Part shown: positions 43,915-52,475 of the stretch, piece after piece
Position numbering within the stretch: the stretch's first letter is position 1
Layout of the letters: each line of letters begins with the position of its first letter
NCBI RefSeq assembly: GCF_000732615.1
Contig: NZ_JPGL01000020.1
Location: 62,001-126,000 of the forward strand
From: Burkholderia paludis
Lineage (GTDB): Bacteria; Pseudomonadota; Gammaproteobacteria; Burkholderiales; Burkholderiaceae
Direction of reading: 5' to 3'
DNA: 64,000 nt
Program-made: the position numbers and the translations under genes
Notes under the pieces: generated by a model
Told to the model about the DNA's origin: nothing
The model's database searches: none
Seen by the model: only the letters and a program-made list of their open reading frames with translations

Positions 43915-44436
43915 GCGTTCTCCGCGTCGGTCTGCCCCCGGGAGCCGATCCCGGGAGCGTTCACACTGTCGTTCGAACGCTGAATCGCGGCACGCCCCGG
44001 TGCCTGCGTCCGTTCGAACGCCCTGGCCCGGTTACCCGGCGTGCTCGCCGTCTTCGGGGTACGCGCGGCCCACGGGCCGACGCGCACGGCGGGAGGATCG
44101 CCCAAGCGCGCGCCGCACACAATGCGCGATCCGCAATACCGTCCCTCAGGATTTCGATATGGTATGCCGCGCAGCGCGGCACCGGACCCCGGAAACAGGC
44201 CCGGAGCGCCGGCCGGAAACCGGCCCTGACGGGCCGTCGACAGCCGCTCATGCGCGGCGCATTATCTTTGATATCGCGCCCGTATTTGCGCAGGGAACCT
44301 TTTTACAATGCCTGCACGGCGCTCGCTTCAATCTCGCCGACGGGTATGTAGCCACGTGACGTGGAGCCTCGATCCGCCGCACAGTCAATGGATCGGGCCG
44401 CCGCCGAACCTCGCATTCACACAAGGACAATTGCGA
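43915..44436. other. Divergent regulatory region between the 8-oxoguanine deaminase and uraH genes
   Basis: 522 bases. Two identical palindromes CGTTCGAACG (43970-43979 and 44011-44020) lie 41 bases apart near the deaminase start. Between 44100 and 44230 there are GC-rich inverted repeats. Small frames (43911-44120 minus and 43866-44351 plus) show no ribosome binding site or domain and are rejected. The uraH RBS is AGGA near 44424. Confidence 0.5.
43970..44020. promoter_or_regulatory. Twin CGTTCGAACG palindromes
   Basis: Two identical 10-base palindromes start 41 bases apart, close to four helical turns, so both would lie on the same face of the DNA. They are 55 and 96 bases upstream of the deaminase start and probably bind a dimeric regulator such as a MarR- or TetR-type protein; the protein is unknown. 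Confidence 0.45.
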
Positions 44437-44790
44437 ATGGGAAAGCTCACTACCCACGTACTCGATACGGCGCACGGTCGTCCCGGCGCCGCCCTCAAGG
44501 TGGACCTCTACGCACTGGACGGCGAATCGCGCCGTGCGATCAAGACCGTCCTGACCAATAGCGACGGCCGCTGCGACGAACCGCTGCTCGAAGGCGCCGC
44601 GCTTGCCGCCGGCGAATACGAGCTGGTGTTCCATGCCGGCGACTACTTCGCATCGCTCGGCGTGAAGGTGCCCGAACCCCGCTTCGTCGATCGCGTCGTG
44701 CTTCGCTTCGGCATCGCCGACGCGACATCGCACTACCACGTGCCGCTGCTCGTGTCGCCGTGGTCGTACAGCACCTATCGCGGCAGCTGA
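44437..44790 (+). CDS. uraH: 5-Hydroxyisourate hydrolase
   Basis: 117-residue transthyretin-like hydrolase that opens 5-hydroxyisourate to OHCU. Signature residues are His7 in LTTHVLDTAHGRPG and the C-terminal YHVPLLVSPWSYSTYRGS, which ends in the diagnostic YRGS tetrapeptide. The start at 44437 has AGGA about 10 bases upstream. It precedes puuD by 54 bases on the same strand, so hydrolysis follows urate oxidation in the same operon. Confidence 0.96.
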   Translation: MGKLTTHVLDTAHGRPGAALKVDLYALDGESRRAIKTVLTNSDGRCDEPLLEGAALAAGEYELVFHAGDYFASLGVKVPEPRFVDRVVLRFGIADATSHYHVPLLVSPWSYSTYRGS

Positions 44791-44844
44791 CATCCGTATC
44801 GGCGCCTGCATCAAAGACAAACGATCTGAGTCTGGAGGAGTTTC

Positions 44845-46038
44845 ATGGAAGGCTTCATCACCGACTGGCTGAACCTCGCGCTGCGATGGCTGCACGTCAT
44901 CGTCGCGATCGCGTGGATCGGCGAGTCGTTCTATTTCGTCGCGCTCGACAACAGCCTGAAACCGCCGACCGACCCGAACCAGCGCAAGCGCGGGGTGTTC
45001 GGCGAACTGTGGCACGTCCACGGCGGCGGTTTCTACAACATGCAGAAGTACACCGTCGCCCCGCCGGAAATGCCGGACGACCTGCACTGGTCGAAGTGGC
45101 CGTCGTACACGACGTGGCTGTCGGGCTTCTCGTTGTTCTTCGTGCTGTACCTGCTCGCGCCGAACACCTACCTGATCGACAAGAGCGTGCTCGACATGGG
45201 CCCGGTGGTCGCCGTCGCGTCCGCGCTCGGCTTCCTGATGGCCGGCTGGATCGTCTACGACTCGCTGTGCCGCATCCTCGGCACCAACGATCGCGTGCTC
45301 GGCATTTGCGTCGGCCTCTACGTCGTCATCGCGGCGTACCTCGCGTGCCACATCTTCTCGGGCCGCGCCGCCTACCTGATCGTCGGCGCGATGCTCGCGA
45401 CGATCATGTCGGCGAACGTGTTCTTCGTGATCATCCCCGGCCAGCGCAAGATGGTCGACAAGATGCTCAAGGGCGAGGAGCCGAACCCGATCTACGGCAA
45501 GCGCGGCAAGCAGCGCTCGGTGCACAACACCTACTTCACGCTGCCGGTGGTGTTCGCGATGCTGTCGAACCACTATGCGATGACCTACACGAACAAGTTC
45601 AACTGGGTCGTGCTCGTGCTGATCATGCTGGCCGGCGCGCTGATCCGCCAGTTCTTCGTGATGCGCCATCGCGGCAAGCAGCTGTGGTACCTGCCGATCG
45701 GCGGCGTGGCGCTGCTGTCGGGCGCGCTGGTGTGGACGATGCCCAAGCCGGTCGCGCCGGAAGCGCAAGCGGCCAACGCGCCGAAGATCGTGATCAACGA
45801 CATCATGCCGGTCCTGCAGCAACGCTGCGTCGCGTGCCACTCGTCGAAGCCGACGCTGATGGGCAGCGCCCCCGCGGGCGTGATGTTCGACACGCCGGAC
45901 GAAGTGTCGAAGAACGCGCAGCGTATCTACGAGCAGGCCGTGCGCCTGAAGGCGATGCCGATCGGCAACGTCACGCACATGACCGACGACGAGCGGACCA
46001 GGCTCGCCGCCTGGTTCGAGGGTGGCGCGGTCAAGTGA
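44845..46038 (+). CDS. puuD: Membrane urate oxidase PuuD (cytochrome c-linked)
   Basis: 397-residue integral membrane urate oxidase used instead of soluble uricase. About eight helices in the first ~310 residues include conserved FGELWHVHGGGFYNMQKYT and HNTYFTLPVVFAMLSNHYA. A C-terminal periplasmic cytochrome c domain carries the haem motif C328-x2-C331-H332 (RCVACHSSKP) with a candidate axial Met in AMPIGN. Electrons probably pass to the respiratory chain. RBS GGAGG lies before the ATG. Confidence 0.95.
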   Translation: MEGFITDWLNLALRWLHVIVAIAWIGESFYFVALDNSLKPPTDPNQRKRGVFGELWHVHGGGFYNMQKYTVAPPEMPDDLHWSKWPSYTTWLSGFSLFFVLYLLAPNTYLIDKSVLDMGPVVAVASALGFLMAGWIVYDSLCRILGTNDRVLGICVGLYVVIAAYLACHIFSGRAAYLIVGAMLATIMSANVFFVIIPGQRKMVDKMLKGEEPNPIYGKRGKQRSVHNTYFTLPVVFAMLSNHYAMTYTNKFNWVVLVLIMLAGALIRQFFVMRHRGKQLWYLPIGGVALLSGALVWTMPKPVAPEAQAANAPKIVINDIMPVLQQRCVACHSSKPTLMGSAPAGVMFDTPDEVSKNAQRIYEQAVRLKAMPIGNVTHMTDDERTRLAAWFEGGAVK

Positions 46039-46083
46039 GCCGCGACGCGCCGGCGTTGAGTTCCGGCGCGACCCTTTCCGTTC

Positions 46084-46112
46084 GCGGGCCCGGTGACGGG
46101 CCCGTTTTTTTT
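46084..46112 (+). terminator. Terminator after puuD
   Basis: GGGCCCG (46086-46092) and CGGGCCC (46097-46103) pair across GTGA, followed by a T8 run (46105-46112). It ends the uraH-puuD unit. Confidence 0.9.
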
Positions 46113-46132
46113 GCGCGCCGAATGCCCGCGCG

Positions 46133-46543
46133 CTAGTCGCGCATCGCGTCGCGCTGAAGCGCGACGAGCGCATCGAGCGCGCGCGGGCCGTCGTCGAACG
46201 GCACGAAGATGTGATCGTGGTATGCGGCGGCCATCACGTTGCAGCTGATGCCGGCCGCGCCCAGCGCCCGCGCGAACGCGGCCGTGAGCCCGACGGCCGC
46301 AAGATCCGAATGCACGGTCAGCGTGAGCCACGCGGCGCGGAACAGCACGGGCCAGCCGTGGCGGGCGGCCGCCTCCTCGCCGACGACGACCGTCAGCCCT
46401 TCCGCTTCGCGAAACGTCGCGATCGCTTCGGATAACGACACGTCGGCGCCGGACGGCAGCGACACGAACGCGAACGCGCCCGGATGAAGTTCGGGCTGCA
46501 TCGTGCGCAGCAGGATCGCGAGGTCGTTTTCAGGTTGGCTCAT
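46133..46543 (-). CDS. ACT-domain protein
   Basis: 136 residues. Two ACT-like segments can be seen (ILLRTMQPELHPGAFAFVSL and LTLTVHSDLAAVGLTAAFAR), of the type found in small amino-acid-binding proteins (DUF2241/ACT family). The start at 46543 fits the family; a longer frame to 46621 overlaps the LysR relic. Function is unknown; such proteins bind small ligands and may be regulatory. Confidence 0.78.
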   Translation of the reverse strand: MSQPENDLAILLRTMQPELHPGAFAFVSLPSGADVSLSEAIATFREAEGLTVVVGEEAAARHGWPVLFRAAWLTLTVHSDLAAVGLTAAFARALGAAGISCNVMAAAYHDHIFVPFDDGPRALDALVALQRDAMRD

Positions 46544-46613
46544 CGGAGAAAAACGTCCGGAACGGACATCGTGCGGTATCGATGCATGCACGATAGCACG
46601 CGCGGCAAAGCCG

Positions 46614-46856
46614 TCACGCAAGCATCATCGCGGCTTCGGCGGCGAGCCAGCCGCGGAACGCGACGATGCGCGGATCGTCCTGCGCGCGAGCCGGATACAC
46701 GACGTGATACGCAACACCGGGCGGCAGCGCGACGCTCACGTCGAACCGACGCACGATGCGTCCGTCCGCGAGATCGCGTGCGATCATGCGCGGCGCCGCG
46801 AAACCGACCGCCGCGCCGCGAGCGGATCCCGCACGCAACGTACACGCTCGTACTTG
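46614..46856 (-). pseudogene. Truncated LysR-family regulator (C-terminal fragment)
   Basis: About 75 codons on the minus strand encode RMIARDLADGRIVRRFDVSV and ALPPGVAYHVVYPARAQDDP RIVAFRGWLAAEA in one frame, which is the end of a GcvA-type LysR effector domain. There is no DNA-binding domain; the RidA gene ends 2 bases away at 46858. The fragment was probably cut off when the ridA region was joined. Confidence 0.75.
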
Positions 46857-46857
46857 C

Positions 46858-47262
46858 TCAACCGCCGGCCGGCTCCGGCAACCGCGCGATCGCCTTGATC
46901 TCGAACTGGAAGCCGTACAGCCAGGTCACGCCGACGGCGGTCAGCGTCGGATGCGGCGCGTCTCCCCAATACTCGGGGACGATCTTCCAGATCCGCTCGA
47001 ATGTCGCTTCGGGATCGACGAGGAACACCGTCACGTCGACGACGTCGTCGAACGTGCAGCCGGCCGCGCCAAGCACCGCACTCAGGTTCTCGAATGCGCG
47101 GCGGACCTGTGCTTCCAGCTCCGGTTCGGGCGAGCCGTCCTCGCGGCTGCCGACCTGCCCGGACACGAACAGGAAACCGTTCGAACGCAGCGCCGGCGAA
47201 TAGCGGTTGCGGTCATACAGCGCCTGGCGACCCGGCGGGAAAACTACGCTACGCTTTGCCAT
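46858..47262 (-). CDS. RidA/YjgF/YER057c/UK114 family protein
   Basis: 134 residues from MAKRSVVFPPGRQALYD at 47262, with GGAGG 5 bases upstream. The RidA fold is visible in FLFVSGQVGSREDGSPEPEL, LGAAGCTFDDVVDVTVFLVD and the loop HPTLTAVGVTWLYGFQFEIK. Residues of the catalytic RidA arginine (R105 of true RidA) are not clearly conserved, so it may belong to another Rid subgroup with a separate substrate. It is divergent from a LysR gene that may control it. Confidence 0.82.
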   Translation of the reverse strand: MAKRSVVFPPGRQALYDRNRYSPALRSNGFLFVSGQVGSREDGSPEPELEAQVRRAFENLSAVLGAAGCTFDDVVDVTVFLVDPEATFERIWKIVPEYWGDAPHPTLTAVGVTWLYGFQFEIKAIARLPEPAGG

Positions 47263-47414
47263 CCAACACCTCCATCGGTCAGTGGGGCGAAGCCGCCCCG
47301 GTATCAACGATGAAGGCACTTTAAGGAGCGTTGCCCGGCCGATAAACGGGCAACCCTGTCCAACACTGTTTGCAGGCCCCAAACAATTCCCGACCGGCGC
47401 GGAGCCCAGACCCG

Positions 47415-48374
47415 ATGGATCGATTCGACGCAATGCAGGCGTTCGCCCGCGTGGTGGAAGCCGGCAGCTTCACGAAGGCGGCCGAGACGCTGCACATGAG
47501 CCGCACCACCGTCACGCAACTGGTGCAGCAACTGGAAGCGCGGCTGCGCGTGAAGCTGTTCAACCGCACGACGCGCAAGGTCGTCGTCACGGCCGACGGC
47601 GCCGCCTATTACGATCGCGTGGTGCGGCTGCTCGCCGACATGGACGATGCCGAAACGAGCCTGTCCGCCGCGTCCGCGTCGCCGCGGGGGCGGCTGCGCG
47701 TGGACGTGCCGAGCCCGTTCGCGCGGCTGATCCTGATCCCCGCGCTGCCCGCGTTCCACGCGCGCTATCCGGACATCCAGCTCGACATGGGCGTGAGCGA
47801 CCGCGTGGTGGACGTGATCGGCGAGAACGTCGACTGCGTCGTGCGCGGCGGCGAGCCGACCGACCGGTCGCTGGTCGCGCGCCACGTCGGCGACCTGCGG
47901 CTCGGCGTATATGCGTCGCCGGCCTATCTCGCGCGCGCCGGCACGCCCGCGCATCCGGACGAACTCGAAGACACGCATCACCGGATCGTCGGCTTTCTGT
48001 GGGCGCGCACCGGCAAGGCGCTGCCGTTCGCGATGGAACGCGATGGCGCGCACGTGGACGTGCGCGGGCGCTACGTGCTGGCCGTCGACGACGGCAACGC
48101 GTACCTCGAAGCCGGCCTGGCCGGGCTCGGCATCCTGTGGCTGCCCGACTACATGGCGGCCGCCCATCGCGCACGCGGCGACCTGGTGCCGCTGTTCGAG
48201 CACTGGCGGCTCGAACCGATGCCGATGTACGTCGCGTTCCCGCCGAACCGGCACGTCAGCGCGAAGCTGCGCGTCTTCGTCGACTGGATCGCCGAGCTGA
48301 TGACGCAGCATGCGCCGCGCCAGCGCCGCGCCGGCAACGGTTCACGCAACACGCGCAAGGCCGCGGCGGCCTGA
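47415..48374 (+). CDS. LysR-family transcriptional regulator
   Basis: 319 residues. N-terminal helix-turn-helix (residues ~4-62: AFARVVEAGSFTKAAETLHM, QLEARLRVKLFNRTTRKV) and a CrgA-type effector domain. The start at MDRFDAMQ is family-typical; the longer frame to 47370 is not. It is divergent from the RidA gene across 152 bases, which suggests control of that gene. The C-terminus is basic (RQRRAGNGSRNTRK). Confidence 0.9.
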   Translation: MDRFDAMQAFARVVEAGSFTKAAETLHMSRTTVTQLVQQLEARLRVKLFNRTTRKVVVTADGAAYYDRVVRLLADMDDAETSLSAASASPRGRLRVDVPSPFARLILIPALPAFHARYPDIQLDMGVSDRVVDVIGENVDCVVRGGEPTDRSLVARHVGDLRLGVYASPAYLARAGTPAHPDELEDTHHRIVGFLWARTGKALPFAMERDGAHVDVRGRYVLAVDDGNAYLEAGLAGLGILWLPDYMAAAHRARGDLVPLFEHWRLEPMPMYVAFPPNRHVSAKLRVFVDWIAELMTQHAPRQRRAGNGSRNTRKAAAA

Positions 48375-48413
48375 CCCGCGCGTAAAACCCGCGCATAAAC
48401 CGCCGCACATAAA

Positions 48414-48439
48414 AAAACCCGCGCATGCCGCGCGGGTTT
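48414..48439. terminator. Terminator between the LysR gene and allA
   Basis: AAACCCGCGC (48415-48424) pairs with GCGCGGGTTT (48430-48439) across ATGCC. A run of seven A bases before it gives a T7 run on the minus strand, so it mainly ends the allantoin operon and secondarily the LysR gene. Confidence 0.85.
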
Positions 48440-48467
48440 CTTCGACAGGCTGCGACCGAAATACGAC

Positions 48468-48980
48468 TCAGGCCGTCAGCGCGGCGAGCGCCTCGTCGGT
48501 AAGCCACAGCGATTCCAGCAGATCCTGCTCGTTGAGGTTCAGGCCGTCGCCGCCGCGATCGACGACGATGAAATCGCTGACGCCGCCGAGCGCGATCAGC
48601 GGGTGATGCCACACGCCCTTCGCGTAGTTGACGCCTTGCCACCCGCTCGTCACGAATGCGCGGATCCGCGCCGGATCGAGATCGCCCGCGGGCGCCACGA
48701 CGACGAGATACGGCTGGTCGTTCAGCGGCACGAAGGCCTGGCTGCCGAGCGGGTGCCGTTCGAGCATCTTCACTTCGAACGGCAGCGTGCGCGGCTGGCC
48801 GCGGAACAGGTTGACGAGCGTACGGCCGCCTTCGTCCGTCACGTCGACGTGCGCGAGATCGTGAAAGCGGATCGTCGTGCCGAGGTTGATCGGGATCTGC
48901 TTCGCGCCTTCCGTTTCGATCACGTCGCCGAACGGCGCGAACGCTTCCCGGGTCAGCGGCTCGATGACAAGCGTCTTCAT
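48468..48980 (-). CDS. allA: Ureidoglycolate lyase
   Basis: 170-residue cupin-like enzyme that splits ureidoglycolate to glyoxylate and urea. Conserved segments are [53 protein letters not shown] and [20 protein letters not shown]. Its start overlaps the allantoicase stop by 4 bases (ATGA), so it is translationally coupled. Last gene of the operon, ending in the terminator at 48414-48439. Confidence 0.93.
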   Translation of the reverse strand: MKTLVIEPLTREAFAPFGDVIETEGAKQIPINLGTTIRFHDLAHVDVTDEGGRTLVNLFRGQPRTLPFEVKMLERHPLGSQAFVPLNDQPYLVVVAPAGDLDPARIRAFVTSGWQGVNYAKGVWHHPLIALGGVSDFIVVDRGGDGLNLNEQDLLESLWLTDEALAALTA

Positions 48981-49990
48981 TTGTCGAGCGTCCCCCACAG
49001 ACGCAGGCGCGACACGCCGCCGTCCGGAATGATGTTCAGCCGCACGTGCGTGACGGGGCCGAGCGACGCGATGTCGTGGTCGAAATAGTGCTGCTTGTCC
49101 ATCTGCAGCTTCTGCTCGCCGAGCAGCACCGGCCAGAACATCGACTGCGTGATCAGCGAGCTGTCCGTGCCGCCCGATACATAGGCGGCCTGGATCGAAC
49201 AGCGATCCGGGTAGTTGCCCTTGAAGAACGCCGTATCGACTTCGATCTTGCGGATCACGCCCGGCTGCGCCAGCGCGATGATCGCCCAGTCGTTGCCCGG
49301 TTCGCGGCGGCGGCGGGTTTCCCAGCCGTCGCCCATGTTCACGCCGCGGCCCGGCAACAGCAGGTTCGACGCAACGCCGAAGTGCTGGTTGTTCGCGGCC
49401 ACGACATAGCCGCCGTTTTCCATCGCCGCGAGATCGAACTGCTCGGTCGCGCTCGCACCGGCCCAGTCGAGCTGCGGCTGGCCGTACACGCGCAGGCGCG
49501 CGATGCCGCCGTCCGGATAGATGTTCACGCGCAGGTGCGTGAACGCGCGTGCGTCGCTCGCCTCGACGTAGTGATGGCTGTTGCCCTGCAGCGTCGTCGA
49601 CGGCACGATCTCGACCCATTCGGTCGCATGCGTCGGCGCGCCGTCGGCCACGAAGGCGGCCTCGATCGACGCGGCCGGCGGGAAGTTGCCGGTGAAGTGG
49701 CTCGTGTCGATGTCGAAACCCTTGATCACGCCCGGGCGCGCGAGCTTGACGATGCACCAGTCGTAACCCGTCGTGCGTTTGCGGCGCGTCTCCCAGCCGT
49801 CCATCCACTTGCCGTGGTCGTCGTACTTGCCGGGGATGAAGACGGCCGGCTCGGGGTTCAGCATCCGGTCCTTCGGCGCGAAGAAATCGTCGCTGGCCTC
49901 GAGCGCCTGCGCACCGAGACGCGGGTCGGCAAGATTCACGTAGCGCCGCGTGAAATCGGGTGCATTGGGATCGAGAAGCGGAACAGCCAT
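48977..49990 (-). CDS. alc: Allantoicase
   Basis: 337-residue allantoicase that hydrolyses allantoate to ureidoglycolate and urea. It has two jelly-roll repeats, each with the motif GWETRR ([16 protein letters not shown] and [16 protein letters not shown]) and [15 protein letters not shown] / [15 protein letters not shown]. Length and repeats match the family. It is coupled to allA downstream; uraD lies 62 bases upstream. Confidence 0.96.
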   Translation of the reverse strand: MAVPLLDPNAPDFTRRYVNLADPRLGAQALEASDDFFAPKDRMLNPEPAVFIPGKYDDHGKWMDGWETRRKRTTGYDWCIVKLARPGVIKGFDIDTSHFTGNFPPAASIEAAFVADGAPTHATEWVEIVPSTTLQGNSHHYVEASDARAFTHLRVNIYPDGGIARLRVYGQPQLDWAGASATEQFDLAAMENGGYVVAANNQHFGVASNLLLPGRGVNMGDGWETRRRREPGNDWAIIALAQPGVIRKIEVDTAFFKGNYPDRCSIQAAYVSGGTDSSLITQSMFWPVLLGEQKLQMDKQHYFDHDIASLGPVTHVRLNIIPDGGVSRLRLWGTLDK

Positions 49991-50052
49991 GATGTTTCCT
50001 TGTTTCAGTGGGGCGGTCGGGCCGCAGCGATGCGGCGGGCCGTGTTGCGGTG

Positions 50053-50574
50053 TCAGGCGTCGATCAGGTCGTCGAGGCGGAAACGCGCGATCCGGTAGAT
50101 CTGGTCGAGGCTCGTGCGCAGTTCCTCGGTGCGCGAATGATTCACGCGCGACTCGAAGTTCGCGATGATGCCGTGCCGGTCATAGCCGCGCACGGCCAGG
50201 ATGAACGGAAAGCCGAACTTCTCGCGATACGTGCGGTTCAGCGTCAGCAGCTTGTCGAACTCTTCCTGGGTGCACTGGTCGAGGCCCGCGCCGCTCTGCT
50301 CGCGCGTCGACTCGACCGTCAGCTCGCCGCGCACGGCGGCCTTGCCGGCCAGCTCCGGGTGCGCGTTGATCAGCGCGAGCTGGCGCACTTCGCCGGCCTC
50401 TTCCACCGCGCCGGACATCGTCCGGTGCAGCACGTCGATGCTCGCGAACGGCCGCTCGCCCGCGGCGACTTCGGCCACCCACGGCGAATGTTCGAAGATC
50501 CCCGACAGCGCCGCCACAAATGCACCCGGCGCCATCGTGTTCAGTTGATCCAACGTGTAACGCATCGCCTTCAT
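50053..50574 (-). CDS. uraD: OHCU decarboxylase
   Basis: 173-residue enzyme that decarboxylates 2-oxo-4-hydroxy-4-carboxy-5-ureidoimidazoline to S-allantoin. The active-site motif [12 protein letters not shown] lies near residue 25 and [13 protein letters not shown] near residue 70; the C-terminal [20 protein letters not shown] is typical. Its start overlaps the puuE stop (ATGA). It completes the UraH-UraD route from urate. Confidence 0.94.
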   Translation of the reverse strand: MKAMRYTLDQLNTMAPGAFVAALSGIFEHSPWVAEVAAGERPFASIDVLHRTMSGAVEEAGEVRQLALINAHPELAGKAAVRGELTVESTREQSGAGLDQCTQEEFDKLLTLNRTYREKFGFPFILAVRGYDRHGIIANFESRVNHSRTEELRTSLDQIYRIARFRLDDLIDA

Positions 50575-51524
50575 GCTTTCCCTTCGTTTCGATGATTGGG
50601 CTGATACGGATGATGTTCACGCCAGTGACGCGCGATATCGACACGGCGCGTCACCCATACGCGATCGTGCTTCTCGACGTGATCGAGGAAACGCTGCAGC
50701 CCGCGGAACCGTCCCGGCCGGCCGAGCAGCCGGCAGTGCATGCCGATCGACAGCATCTTCGGCGCCTCGTCGCCCTCGGCGTACAGCACGTCGAACGCGT
50801 CACGCAGGTAGTCGAAGAAGTGATCGCCGGTGTTGAAGCCCTGCGGCGTCGCGAAGCGCATGTCGTTCGTGTCGAGCGTGTACGGCACGATCAGTTGCGG
50901 CGACGTGCCGCCGCCCGACACCTCGACGTCCATCCAGAACGGCAGGTCGTCGCCGTAGTTGTCGGAGTCGTACAGGAAGCCGCCGTATTCGGCGACGAGG
51001 CGGTGCGTGTTGGGGCTGTCGCGGCCGGTGTACCAGCCGAGCGGGCGCACGCCCGTCACGCGCTCGATCGCTTCCATCCCGAGACGCATGTGCTCGGCTT
51101 CGAGCTCGGGCGTCATGCCCTGGTAGTGGATCCAGCGCCAGCCGTGGCACGCGATCTCGTGGCCGAGCTCGACGAACGCACGCGCAAGCTCCGGGTGACG
51201 CTCGATCGCCATGCCGACGCCGAACACCGTCAGCGGCATCCCGCGCTTCTCGAACTCGCGCAGGATGCGCCATACGCCGGCCCGCGAACCGTACTCGTAG
51301 ATCGACTCCATGCTCATGTGGCGGTCCGGATACGCGGCCGCGCCGACGATTTCGGACAGGAACTGCTCGGAACCCGGATCGCCGTGCAGCACGCAGTTCT
51401 CGCCGCCCTCCTCGTAGTTCAGCACGAACTGCACGGCGACGCGGGCGCGCCCCGGCCAGTTCGCCTGCACGGGATGGCGGCCGTAGCCGATCAGGTCGCG
51501 AGGATAGTTGGGATCGAGTGACAT
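50571..51524 (-). CDS. puuE: Allantoinase PuuE (polysaccharide-deacetylase-like)
   Basis: 317 residues from MSLDPNYPRDLIGYGRHP; an upstream ATG at 51569 would add 15 residues. It belongs to the NodB-like allantoinase group rather than the dinuclear amidohydrolase type. Landmarks: FVLNYEEGGENCVLHGD, SMESIYEYGSRAGVWRIL, GHEIACHGWRWIHYQGM and the C-terminal HCRLLGRPGRFRGLQRFLDH. It opens allantoin to allantoate for Alc. It overlaps uraD by 4 bases. Confidence 0.94.
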   Translation of the reverse strand: MSLDPNYPRDLIGYGRHPVQANWPGRARVAVQFVLNYEEGGENCVLHGDPGSEQFLSEIVGAAAYPDRHMSMESIYEYGSRAGVWRILREFEKRGMPLTVFGVGMAIERHPELARAFVELGHEIACHGWRWIHYQGMTPELEAEHMRLGMEAIERVTGVRPLGWYTGRDSPNTHRLVAEYGGFLYDSDNYGDDLPFWMDVEVSGGGTSPQLIVPYTLDTNDMRFATPQGFNTGDHFFDYLRDAFDVLYAEGDEAPKMLSIGMHCRLLGRPGRFRGLQRFLDHVEKHDRVWVTRRVDIARHWREHHPYQPNHRNEGKA

Positions 51525-51673
51525 GGGTTCGAAGTACGGCGCAAGCTGACTGAAATAATGGGTTCGCATCGACCGCCCGGGTGCCGGAGGCCCGCCGCGC
51601 AGGCCGATGCAACGACGGCCCAGTGTAGCGAAAACGCTCATACGCGCCCATACAGCGGCGCAGATAGTGCGTG

Positions 51674-52465
51674 TCAGACGGTGTGTATGTGCGGGTGCGG
51701 CAATTCCCCGACCGGTTCCGCCGCCGCCCCGCCCGGCGGGCTGAAGCGTGCGAACGCGCCGTCGTAGCGCTTCGGCAGCGGCCGCGCGTAGTCGCCGCGC
51801 TTCGCGGTCGCGAGGCGCAGCGCAACGAGTGCCTCGGCCCACTTGACGGCCGCCGTGACGCCCTCGACCACCGGCGCGCCGATCTGCTGCTCGATCTCGT
51901 GCGCGAACTCGGCCATCCCGGCGCAGCCGAGCACGATCGCGTCGACGCCGTCCTCGTCGAGCGCGCGCCGGCATTCGTCGACGATGATCCGGCGCGCGGC
52001 CGATCCCGGCCGGTCGAGCTCGAGCACCGCGACGTCGGTCGCGCGCACGTTGCGGCAGAACCGCTTCATCCCGTAGCGCTCCGCGAGGTGCCGCGCCATC
52101 CCGCAGGTGCGCGCAAGCGTCGTGACGACCGAGAAGCCGGGCGCGAGCACGCTCGCCGCATGCATCGCCGCCTCGGCGATGCCGATCACCGGCCCGCGCG
52201 CGAGCTCGCGCGCCGCGTAGAGCCCCGGATCGCCGAAGCACGCGATCACGTATGCATCGGAACCGTCGCGCTCGCCTTGCGCAATCTCGGCGAGCAGCCC
52301 GGGCGTCGCAAGCGCCTCGTCGTAGTACCCTTCGATCGACGGCGGCCCCATCGGCGGGCTCACCGCCACGATCTCCGTGCCGGCGGCCGCGACCTCGCGC
52401 GCGCAGCGGCCCATCGCGTCGGTCATCCGCTGCGTCGTGTTCGGATTGATCAGTCGGATCTTCAT
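51674..52465 (-). CDS. Asp/Glu/hydantoin racemase family protein, probable allantoin racemase
   Basis: 263 residues. Two catalytic cysteines of the family are seen: Cys near residue 80 in VIACFGDPGL and Cys near residue 185 in IVLGCAGMAEFA. The N-terminal MKIRLINPNTTQRMTDAM fits the hydantoin racemase group. In this operon the likely substrate is allantoin, so that both enantiomers can be used by the stereospecific allantoinase. Start at 52465 removes an unsupported 10-residue extension. Confidence 0.85.
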   Translation of the reverse strand: MKIRLINPNTTQRMTDAMGRCAREVAAAGTEIVAVSPPMGPPSIEGYYDEALATPGLLAEIAQGERDGSDAYVIACFGDPGLYAARELARGPVIGIAEAAMHAASVLAPGFSVVTTLARTCGMARHLAERYGMKRFCRNVRATDVAVLELDRPGSAARRIIVDECRRALDEDGVDAIVLGCAGMAEFAHEIEQQIGAPVVEGVTAAVKWAEALVALRLATAKRGDYARPLPKRYDGAFARFSPPGGAAAEPVGELPHPHIHTV

Positions 52466-52475
52466 CGCCCTCTCC

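Noticed and set aside
43911-44120. 69-codon minus-strand frame between the deaminase and uraH genes
   Set aside because: It overlaps the deaminase start and the twin palindromes and has no Shine-Dalgarno sequence or domain.
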